Shown piece after piece: positions 57,157-64,000 of a stretch of DNA of 64,000 nt. The stretch is from positions 62,001 through 126,000 of the forward strand of contig CAJQOP010000002.1 of NCBI GenBank assembly GCA_905479945.1, read 5' to 3'. The translations under genes were made by a program, and so were the position numbers. Positions within the stretch are counted from its first letter, which is position 1; each line of letters opens with the position of its first letter. The stretch comes from an uncultured Glaciecola sp. Lineage in GTDB: Bacteria > Pseudomonadota > Gammaproteobacteria > Enterobacterales > Alteromonadaceae. The notes under the pieces were generated by a model. It had not been told where the DNA came from. It made no database searches and worked only from the letters and a program-made list of their open reading frames with translations.

Positions 57157-58191
57157 CTAATGCTTGGTGTTAGCAGGTGAGAAACGAATGGAGTCGCCAT
57201 CTTTGATACCAAGCGCTTGTGCGCTGGCTTTTTCGATAGCAACACGGTTGCCATCGACATAGGCGATTTGGGCTATGCAGGCCCTAAAACTTTTAACTGA
57301 AGTGTTGATTGCGAAACAGGTTTCGCCATCTGTTTGTGCAAGGTTATCATTGATTACGATTGATGCGTTTCGGCTAGCTTGCACGGTAGCGATGTTTTTA
57401 ACATCGGCTTCAAGGGTTGGACCAGCATCAAAAATATCAACATAACCCCGACACTTAAAACCCTCTTGCTCTAGCAAGCGAAGTGCAGGCTTAGTTTTAT
57501 CATGGACTTTGCCAATGCTATTTTGCGCAGATTTGCTCAATAGATTGACGTAAATTGGGTGTTTGGGCATTAACTCTGCAATGAACTCTTTGCTACCAAT
57601 ACCTGTTAGGTAATCTGCGGTAGGAAAGTCCATTGAGAAGAAGTGTTCTTCAAGCCAAGCCCAAAATGGAGAGCGACCCTCTTCATCACTTATGCCTCGC
57701 ATTTCAGCAATAACTATGTCTGAAAAGCGTTCTTCGTGCTCTGCCATAAATAGGAATCGCATTTTTGATAAAAAGCGCCCATTTAGACCTTGCCGTGCAT
57801 TTTCTCTTAAGAATAATGTACAGATTTCACTTACACCTGTGTAATCGTTGCAAAAATGCAGGATTTCAACCGTGTTGTGAATATTAAGTTCACGAGATGA
57901 ATGAACTACTTTACTAACGTGATAGTGGTAAAATGCATCTTGTAAACCAACGGTAGCTTCGATACCTGTTGTACCAACCACTTCTCCGGTATCGGTGTCT
58001 TCCATTACAAATAAATAGCTTTGCATGCCTGGCTCTTTCGGTACTGACTGAATGGCGTTTTCGGCATTGGTTATTTTACTTTGCAATAACTCTTTATTGA
58101 CTGGTAACGACGTAAAGCCGATTCCTGACTCTTGTGCTATCGAATGCAGCGCCTGATAGTCAGACGCTTTGATAGGACGAATAATTTTCAT
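57157..58191 (-). CDS. astA: Arginine N-succinyltransferase
   Basis: Transfers succinyl from succinyl-CoA to arginine, the first step of the AST pathway. It is 344 residues, with N-terminal [15 protein letters not shown] and the [23 protein letters not shown] core typical of AstA. It is 40 bases after astC and eight before astD. Confidence 0.95.
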   Translation of the reverse strand: MKIIRPIKASDYQALHSIAQESGIGFTSLPVNKELLQSKITNAENAIQSVPKEPGMQSYLFVMEDTDTGEVVGTTGIEATVGLQDAFYHYHVSKVVHSSRELNIHNTVEILHFCNDYTGVSEICTLFLRENARQGLNGRFLSKMRFLFMAEHEERFSDIVIAEMRGISDEEGRSPFWAWLEEHFFSMDFPTADYLTGIGSKEFIAELMPKHPIYVNLLSKSAQNSIGKVHDKTKPALRLLEQEGFKCRGYVDIFDAGPTLEADVKNIATVQASRNASIVINDNLAQTDGETCFAINTSVKSFRACIAQIAYVDGNRVAIEKASAQALGIKDGDSIRFSPANTKH

Positions 58192-58231
58192 CTAGTGATC
58201 CCTATGGCTGGCAGGGCCAGCCAAAAAAAGG

Positions 58232-59437
58232 TTAAGCGGCAACGACTGAGGCAACAGCCTTTTCGAAACGAGCTAAGCCTTCAATGATGTCCTCATCTGG
58301 GATAACTAAAGACGGTGCAAAACGAATAACATTCATACCAGCAATCAAACACATTAAGTTTTGTTCATTTGCCGCAACCATAAAATCACGTGCTCTGCCT
58401 GCATATTTTTCATTCAGTGCGCATCCAAGCAGCATGCCTTTGCCGCGAATTTCACTGAATACATGGTACTTGTCGTTAATTTTTTGCAAGGCTTCGCGAT
58501 ACAGTGCTTCTTTTTTCAATACCCCAGTGAGTATTTCTGGCTGATTGATAATGTCGAGCACTCTTTCTGCGACAGCGCAGGCCAGCGGGTTTCCGCCATA
58601 AGTACTGCCGTGCGTTCCTGGCTTCAAGCTCTTAGCGACAATGTCTGTTGTTAGCATCGCCCCAATTGGAAAACCACCGCCTAATGACTTTGCTGCTGTC
58701 AAAATATCAGGAGTAACATCAACACCCATATATGCAAACAAATAACCGGTTCTACCGACTCCAGACTGCACTTCATCTAATATCAATAGAGCATTATGCT
58801 TATTGCAAAGCTCTCTCACTCCCTTCACAAATTCAGGGTCAGGAACGATAATGCCGCCTTCACCTTGTAGAGGCTCCATCATGACTGCACAGGTGCGCTC
58901 TGACATCATCTGGGCAAGCTTCTCTAAATTATTAAATTCGCAATGATCAATGCCGCCGGGCTTTGGACCAAAACCTTCTGAATAGGCTGGTTGGCCACCT
59001 ACAGTAACGGTAAAGAAAGTACGGCCGTGAAAGCCTTTCTCGAATGAGATTATTTGATCTTTGCTTTCGCCGTAGTGCTCAAGAGCAAATCTGCGCGCGA
59101 GTTTAAGTGCTGCTTCGTTTACTTCTGCGCCTGAGTTAGCGAAATAGACCTTGTCGGCAAAGGTAGAGTCACACAACTTTTTAGCAAGCCTTAGTGCGGG
59201 TTCGTTAGTAAATACATTACTCAAATGCCAGAGCTTGTTACCTTGCTCTTGCAAGACCTTAACCAACTCTGGATGGCAATGACCGAGCGCGTTAACAGCA
59301 ATACCACCAGCAAAATCGATGTACTCATTGCCTTCTTGATCCCAAACGCGTGAACCTTCGCCACGGACCGGCACCATTTTAGCGGGGTTGTAATTAGGTA
59401 CCATTACATCATCAAACGTTGAACGAGTCACTTGCAT
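58232..59437 (-). CDS. astC: Succinylornithine/acetylornithine aminotransferase
   Basis: This PLP transaminase acts on N-succinylornithine in arginine breakdown, and probably also on N-acetylornithine in synthesis. The start at 59437 follows AAAGAGGTTT and gives 401 residues; the frame continues 23 codons upstream. The PLP Lys is in [16 protein letters not shown]; the [18 protein letters not shown] segment is conserved. It is the first gene of astC-astA-astD. astB is not present in the window. Confidence 0.93.
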   Translation of the reverse strand: MQVTRSTFDDVMVPNYNPAKMVPVRGEGSRVWDQEGNEYIDFAGGIAVNALGHCHPELVKVLQEQGNKLWHLSNVFTNEPALRLAKKLCDSTFADKVYFANSGAEVNEAALKLARRFALEHYGESKDQIISFEKGFHGRTFFTVTVGGQPAYSEGFGPKPGGIDHCEFNNLEKLAQMMSERTCAVMMEPLQGEGGIIVPDPEFVKGVRELCNKHNALLILDEVQSGVGRTGYLFAYMGVDVTPDILTAAKSLGGGFPIGAMLTTDIVAKSLKPGTHGSTYGGNPLACAVAERVLDIINQPEILTGVLKKEALYREALQKINDKYHVFSEIRGKGMLLGCALNEKYAGRARDFMVAANEQNLMCLIAGMNVIRFAPSLVIPDEDIIEGLARFEKAVASVVAA

Positions 59438-59806
59438 GCTATAAACCTCTTTGCTTTGCTTAACTGCTACCATCCGCCATATGGCGTGATAATAATTTGG
59501 GACCATATTATGCCAGATGCATTATCTAAAGCAATCAACTTATTTGCCCCAAGCCCAATAAGAACAAGGCTTATGCACGTATTTGCAGAATAAGTGAATA
59601 TTTATATTTTGGCTTAGATAGGAATAAATTGTGAGTATATTCATCGGCGTTAGCGTGAGAGGCAATGGCTCGAAGACATCAAGCATTCTAGGGCATTTAC
59701 ATCTTGGGCCTAAACAGCTTGTCAGTGAAATATAAGTGTTTAGGCATATTCATGCAAAAATTTTGAGTCACCGATACGCATATTTAGTCAATATAGACCT
59801 AGCAAC
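59438..59806. other. Intergenic region upstream of astC
   Basis: This 369-base region holds the astC promoter. On the minus strand, CTGGCATAATATGGTC near 59500-59518 has a good -24 block but a poor -12 block for sigma-54. TGAATATTTATATT near 59597 has one good ArgR half-site. A 34-codon GTG frame (59631-59735) is not supported. Nothing else is seen. Confidence 0.35.
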
Positions 59807-61024
59807 TTATTTTTCGTTTAATGCGCGCGGAGCTTGTTGTACCTTAGGTATTTTAATTTCAATTCCAGTGAGGTTTGTTTTCATTAGTAGCACGACATCA
59901 TCAGACACGATACCGAAGTTTCTTAAATACAACATTGACGCTTGTTTAGAAATTAGGCTGTTTGATTTCATCATTTTAAATTGCATGTAGCCCTGACATT
60001 TAAAAAGCAATTCAGTTAGCGGATGCAGATTTTTTTCTTTGACGTGACTCATGCTTATCTCTTTAATTTGAGTGTAGTCTTCGAATCCGATTCCGATCAT
60101 TAACCAACGGCACTTAAATTGAGCAACTAAGTCACTGGTGAGTTGATCGGCATAGCGATGCCAAAGTGAGATAAGATATTTATGTGAAGGAACCAAGTTG
60201 CCGATTGCTTCAGCTTGCACAAGGTTATTTTTTTTACGCGCTTCTATAACTTTTTCACGTAATTTACCATCGAAGGATTTTAAATACATCTTGGTGATTG
60301 CGCTGCGTCCAATCGTACTTAGCAAACCAGTGTTGTAACCTAAATACCACTTTATGCCTTCATTTTCTGCAATAGTTTGGCAGGCTTTTCCTGTTCCTAA
60401 TGTATATTCCCACATGTGCTGCTGCAACTGCGGAAATAACTCCGATTTCGGTGGTAGGCTGCGTTTCGCTATCAAGGCTGGGAGCAGGGATCGTAAACTT
60501 TCAATCCCAACAAAGCTCAATGCGCTGCGCAAGGTGTCAATAACAATAAGTTTCCCTTTTGAATCGAATCGACGATATTTTGGCTGCTTTACAAACTGAA
60601 TCGTAGATTGCGAAAGCCAATCCATTTCCTGAATACAAGCCTCTAAGCGAGAAATTGAACAGGCTTCTGTATAAAGGACGTCGTATAATTTACCCAAGGA
60701 CGCATCGAAACCCAAAATTTTCTGTAATACATATTCGGTATTTCTAAATTTTTCAGCTAAATCATTGATGAGACTAACGTGAAACTCGGCTTCTATTTGT
60801 TGAATAAATTGATTTTGTTTTTCATTTAAATCTTCGCGGTTTTTAATAGCGACTTCTTCAACGAATAAAAGCTCTCTGCGCGCATCAGCTTGTTCTGAAT
60901 CTTCCATGATACGCTGCTTGTCAGTCTTTTTCCCAGACAACAGTACAGCCTCATCTAGACTTATGAGTAGATGCTCGAATCGATTATTCATTGTCGAGGC
61001 TAGTTGAGATACGCTTAACTTCAT
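59807..61024 (-). CDS. HDOD-domain protein
   Basis: A 405-residue protein with a coiled-coil/acidic N-terminus (about 60-120) and an HDOD domain (about 120-330, ACSISRLEACIQEMDWLSQ, ALSFVGIESLRSLLPALIA). HDOD domains resemble HD phosphohydrolases without the metal residues and are linked to signalling. It sits between pabA and astC, on their strand, only 22 bases after pabA. Confidence 0.82.
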   Translation of the reverse strand: MKLSVSQLASTMNNRFEHLLISLDEAVLLSGKKTDKQRIMEDSEQADARRELLFVEEVAIKNREDLNEKQNQFIQQIEAEFHVSLINDLAEKFRNTEYVLQKILGFDASLGKLYDVLYTEACSISRLEACIQEMDWLSQSTIQFVKQPKYRRFDSKGKLIVIDTLRSALSFVGIESLRSLLPALIAKRSLPPKSELFPQLQQHMWEYTLGTGKACQTIAENEGIKWYLGYNTGLLSTIGRSAITKMYLKSFDGKLREKVIEARKKNNLVQAEAIGNLVPSHKYLISLWHRYADQLTSDLVAQFKCRWLMIGIGFEDYTQIKEISMSHVKEKNLHPLTELLFKCQGYMQFKMMKSNSLISKQASMLYLRNFGIVSDDVVLLMKTNLTGIEIKIPKVQQAPRALNEK

Positions 61025-61046
61025 GGTTTATTTTTATATCCGAGTG

Positions 61047-61622
61047 CTATTGCTTCAAAAAGTTGTTCAAAATTTTATGGCCTTCTTGAGTTAATAATGA
61101 TTCAGGATGAAACTGAACACCAAAAACAGGCATTTGTTTATGCTGAATTCCCATTATCTCTATATCGTCACTTTCACTACAAACTGCAGTAATTTCCAGT
61201 AAATCTGGTAGCGACTCAGATTCCAATAGTAATGAATGGTATCGAGTTGCAGTAAAAGTTTGTGTTACACCTTCAAAAATACCCGTTTTCTTAAGAACAC
61301 GAATAGCTGAAGTTTTACCATGTTTTATATTTTTAGCTCGTACTACTTTTGCACCAAACACTTGTCCAATTACTTGATGTCCTAAGCATACCCCCAACAC
61401 GGGTACTTTTCCCGAAAAAGTTCGGATTGCTTCTAAACAAATTCCTGACTCGTCTGGAGAGCATGGACCTGGCGATATTACCAAATGCGAAAACTTCAAC
61501 CGCAATAACTCTGCGATGCTCAGTTCGTCATTCTTAACCACCTTAACAGTCGCATCTAACTCTTCAAAATAGCGTACTAAATTGAATGTAAACGAATCAT
61601 AGTTATCAATAATGAGCACCAT
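61047..61622 (-). CDS. pabA: Aminodeoxychorismate/anthranilate synthase glutaminase subunit
   Basis: Supplies ammonia from glutamine for p-aminobenzoate (folate) and possibly anthranilate synthesis. The start at 61622 gives 191 residues; five codons upstream are also open. The triad is Cys in GVCLGHQVIGQ and His/Glu in VQFHPESLLT. PabA is preferred over TrpG because of its place near the ast genes, as in Shewanella. Confidence 0.9.
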   Translation of the reverse strand: MVLIIDNYDSFTFNLVRYFEELDATVKVVKNDELSIAELLRLKFSHLVISPGPCSPDESGICLEAIRTFSGKVPVLGVCLGHQVIGQVFGAKVVRAKNIKHGKTSAIRVLKKTGIFEGVTQTFTATRYHSLLLESESLPDLLEITAVCSESDDIEIMGIQHKQMPVFGVQFHPESLLTQEGHKILNNFLKQ

Positions 61623-61720
61623 ACTATAAAAAACCAAACTGGCATATTGTGCAGTATCTATCTAAAGTTAGCGCCTCGATTTGTAACTGAGTAATTGTAA
61701 TTCTATTAATCCCTTTATAA

Positions 61721-62728
61721 CTACCTTGGAATGAAACCTAAAGCTTCATAGGTTTTTGCTAAAGTCACTGATGCTTTTTCGCGAGCTCTTGCTGCGCTGC
61801 TATTCAAAACTTGATGCAAGTAAGTATGATCGCTTCTAATGCGCGCGTATTCCTCTTGGATTGGCGTCAACAGATTTACTACCGCCTCAGCGACATCACC
61901 TTTCAAATGGCCATACATTTTGTCTTCATATTTTGGAACAAGACTCTCGACAGTTTCGCCAGCTGTGCAAGACAATAGTGATAATAAGTTTGATACGCCT
62001 GGCTTTTCAGCGACATCAAAATAAATTCTAGCTTTCTCGTCACTGTCAGTAACCGCACGTTTGATTTTTTTGGTCAACTTCTTAGGATCGTCTAGTAAGC
62101 CAATTATATTATTTGGGTTGTCGTCTGACTTAGACATCTTTTTTGTTGGTTCTTGCAGGCTCATTACTCTTGCGCCCGACTCTGGAATAAAAGGCTCTGG
62201 TACTGTTAGAACATCGCCATATATATTATTGAAGCGCGTTGCAATATCTCGAGTGAGTTCCAAATGCTGCTTCTGATCTTCTCCAACAGGAACTTTATTA
62301 GTTTGATATATGAGAATGTCAGCCGCCTGTAAAACTGGATAGCTGTACAGGCCCACATTGATATTTGAGGTATTACGTTGAGATTTATCCTTAAATTGAG
62401 TCATACGATTCAATTCACCCATTTGGGTGTAACAGTTCAAAATCCAAGCTAATTGAGCATGCTCGGGAACATGGGACTGCATGAAAATACTACTTTTATC
62501 TGGGTCGATACCACACGCTAAATACAAGGCTAAACCATCCAAGCACGCTTTTTTGAGTGCTTGTGGCTCCTGTCTCACAGTAATAGCATGAAGGTCAACG
62601 ATCATGTAAAGACAGTCATTGTCGTTCTGCATATTTACCCACTGGCGCAACGCTCCCATATAATTTCCTATGGTAAGTTGGCCTGAAGGTTGGCAACCAC
62701 TTAATACTATCGGTTTTTGCGAGCTCAT
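61721..62728 (-). CDS. trpS: Tryptophanyl-tRNA synthetase
   Basis: This class I synthetase charges tRNA-Trp. It is 335 residues. The HIGH-equivalent is TIGN in [17 protein letters not shown], and KMSKS is in [12 protein letters not shown]. It follows rpe by 21 bases; the gph gene usually found between them in relatives is absent. Confidence 0.95.
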   Translation of the reverse strand: MSSQKPIVLSGCQPSGQLTIGNYMGALRQWVNMQNDNDCLYMIVDLHAITVRQEPQALKKACLDGLALYLACGIDPDKSSIFMQSHVPEHAQLAWILNCYTQMGELNRMTQFKDKSQRNTSNINVGLYSYPVLQAADILIYQTNKVPVGEDQKQHLELTRDIATRFNNIYGDVLTVPEPFIPESGARVMSLQEPTKKMSKSDDNPNNIIGLLDDPKKLTKKIKRAVTDSDEKARIYFDVAEKPGVSNLLSLLSCTAGETVESLVPKYEDKMYGHLKGDVAEAVVNLLTPIQEEYARIRSDHTYLHQVLNSSAARAREKASVTLAKTYEALGFIPR

Positions 62729-62749
62729 CTTATTTACGACTTCCTAATG

Positions 62750-63412
62750 TTATTTCAATTGGTTTTTCATTGCAGTTATGGTTTCGGCATAGTTGTTAGT
62801 ATTAAAAATGGCGGAACCAGCTACAAACATATCTGCACCTGCATCCCAAGCTGATTTAATATTAGTGATTTTAATACCACCATCTACTTCAATTCTGACA
62901 CTTAGCCCTTTTGCAATAATTAACTGTTTCAACTCTGCTATTTTGTCTAAGGTACTCTCGATGAATGACTGGCCACCAAACCCTGGATTAACTGACATTA
63001 AAAGCACATAGTCCAGTTTGTGCAATACACAATCAAGCACATGCAATGGTGTGCCGGGGTTTAACGCCAGTCCAGCTTTACACCCACTGTCCTTAATTAA
63101 CTGAATACTTCGATCTAGATGCAAGCTTGCTTCAGGGTGAAAACTAATCATACTCGCACCTGCTTCGGCAAACGCTTCGATCATAGCGTCAACTGGCTGC
63201 ACCATTAAATGAACATCAATGTCAGCGGTAATACCAAAGTCGCGCAGCGCCGTGCATATCATTGGTCCAAAGCTCAAATTTGGTACGTAATGATTGTCCA
63301 TAACGTCAAAGTGAACGATGTCTGCACCAGCATCAAGTACATTCTGGACATCTTGTCCTAAACGAGCAAAGTCAGCGGACAGTATTGAAGGCGCAATAAG
63401 TGGTGTGTGCAT
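62750..63412 (-). CDS. rpe: Ribulose-phosphate 3-epimerase
   Basis: Interconverts ribulose-5-phosphate and xylulose-5-phosphate in the pentose phosphate pathway. It is 220 residues with a TIM-barrel fold: [40 protein letters not shown] and VDGGI motifs carry the metal and acid-base residues. It is the first gene of a minus-strand run rpe-trpS-pabA-HDOD. Confidence 0.96.
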   Translation of the reverse strand: MHTPLIAPSILSADFARLGQDVQNVLDAGADIVHFDVMDNHYVPNLSFGPMICTALRDFGITADIDVHLMVQPVDAMIEAFAEAGASMISFHPEASLHLDRSIQLIKDSGCKAGLALNPGTPLHVLDCVLHKLDYVLLMSVNPGFGGQSFIESTLDKIAELKQLIIAKGLSVRIEVDGGIKITNIKSAWDAGADMFVAGSAIFNTNNYAETITAMKNQLK

Positions 63413-63833
63413 GGCTTAGCTTCCCTAAAAAGCATGAGTTTACAGAATTTTCGTCGCAGACAAAAGTAATACTCTTGCCCTTTATTGGTGAGTATGCATT
63501 AAAATGGGGCATTTACATTCAGGCATTCCTTATTCTGGTCGATAGTAGTTTACAAATTAAAAACTAGCAGATCTAAAACTATATATTTTTCATATAGATA
63601 GGATTTTTTCTGATGTTATTTTTATTTAGGCATCACTTTTGCTGTATTCCGATTACTGATGGCAATACTGATTTTGTGAAGAGAGCTTTGATAAGAGCTT
63701 TGATAAGAGCTTTGATAATAGCTTTTTTAAGTACTTAAACAAACGGCTCTTATTAAACCTTTTATTGTCGCAAAACTAACAAGAATACAAGAATACATCG
63801 CTTAACCAACTTGGAATTTTACGGAGAACCCAC
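63413..63833. other. Divergent intergenic region, rpe/porin
   Basis: This 421-base AT-rich region holds both promoters and the 12-bp tandem repeat at 63683. A 41-codon frame (63613-63738) covers that repeat but has no independent support. Confidence 0.5.
63683..63718. repeat. Three tandem copies of a 12-bp unit upstream of the porin gene
   Basis: GAGCTTTGATAA repeats three times exactly, with a degenerate fourth copy to about 63730, ending about 105 bases before the porin start. Confidence 0.9.
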
Positions 63834-64000
63834 ATGAGAACTTTTAAACGCGCAGCAATAGCTGCAACAATTTTAGCAACTACCTTAGCAAGTCAATCTG
63901 TAATGGCTGGTTGGTCAGCAAATATTGGCCTCGTATCTGATTATCACTTTCGTGGTATTCAACAAACTGAATCTGCTTCAGCAAGCGCAGGCGTAGATTT
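63834..64000 (+). CDS. TorF-family putative porin, 3'-truncated by the window edge
   Basis: The first 55 codons are present. They show a basic start and signal peptide ending SQSVMA, then GWSANIGLVSDYHFRGIQQT, the N-terminal beta-strand pattern of the Gcw_chp/TIGR02001 outer-membrane family. In relatives such genes often lie by glnK-amtB; here they are separate. The ribosome site is CGGAG. Confidence 0.8.
   Translation, partial: MRTFKRAAIAATILATTLASQSVMAGWSANIGLVSDYHFRGIQQTESASASAGVD

Noticed and set aside
59590-59610. ArgR box upstream of astC
   Set aside because: Only the first half (TGAAT) matches; the second half differs at three of five positions.
59631-59735. 34-codon GTG frame with AGGA upstream, in the gap before astC
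   Set aside because: Too short, no recognisable features, no coupling with neighbours.

Overview
The window looks like chromosomal DNA of a marine gammaproteobacterium in the Alteromonadales (Alteromonas/Glaciecola/Shewanella neighbourhood). The evidence is a moderately AT-rich sequence, gamma-type housekeeping proteins (ParC, PBP1b, RimK, CheV, HemL, long-form PyrB, TrpS, Rpe), the ast arginine-catabolism genes close to pabA, a DUF2982 protein, an SO_0444-type metal exporter and a TorF-type porin start. I see no rRNA, tRNA, CRISPR array, insertion sequence or prophage. The region is ordinary core genome with a few accessory patches.

Layout. 1-3.9 kb: end of a metal-efflux permease, an orphan GspC-like protein, and, divergent from it, a secreted subtilisin-like protease gene broken by a one-base frameshift and ending in seven 12-residue repeats. 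A sigma-54-type promoter and a perfect 17-bp inverted repeat lie between the two divergent genes. 4-10.6 kb: a beta-propeller diguanylate cyclase convergent with a large sigma-54 activator that carries a degenerate GGDEF domain. 10.6-13.1 kb: moaA and waaA. 13.2-17.8 kb: a giant secreted nuclease combining an EndA-like and an ExeM-like nuclease. 18-24 kb (minus strand): Sel1-repeat protein, M3 peptidase lipoprotein, purU, lytic transglycosylase. 24-28.3 kb: mrcB, then glnK-amtB with NtrC/sigma-54-like signals. 28.6-33.4 kb: a tight four-gene operon of gamma-glutamyltransferase, DyP peroxidase, ABC ATPase and a His-rich permease. 33.5-35.8 kb: cheV, a secreted unknown and a LETM1-like protein. 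35.8-39.2 kb (minus): pyrB-hemL-class III nucleotide cyclase. 39.3-46.4 kb: TetR repressor divergent from an RND efflux pump, then a 41-residue small ORF, a DUF2982 protein and an MtfA-like peptidase. 46.5-52.9 kb: hybrid histidine kinase, parC, MscS-type channel. 53-55.5 kb: rimK, an AstE/AspA-like hydrolase and a RimB-like retropepsin. 55.7-63.4 kb (minus): astC-astA-astD, an HDOD protein, pabA, trpS and rpe. 63.8 kb to the end: start of a TorF-type porin.

The best candidate for something undescribed is the 1-10.5 kb block. It has a secreted repeat-protease with a sigma-54 promoter and an activator-like palindrome, a divergent orphan secretion-type protein, and, a few kb away, a sigma-54 activator of unknown target beside a sensor diguanylate cyclase. 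That these form one circuit is inference. The individual sequence signals are directly visible. Next in interest are the dual-nuclease fusion and the GGT-DyP-ABC operon.
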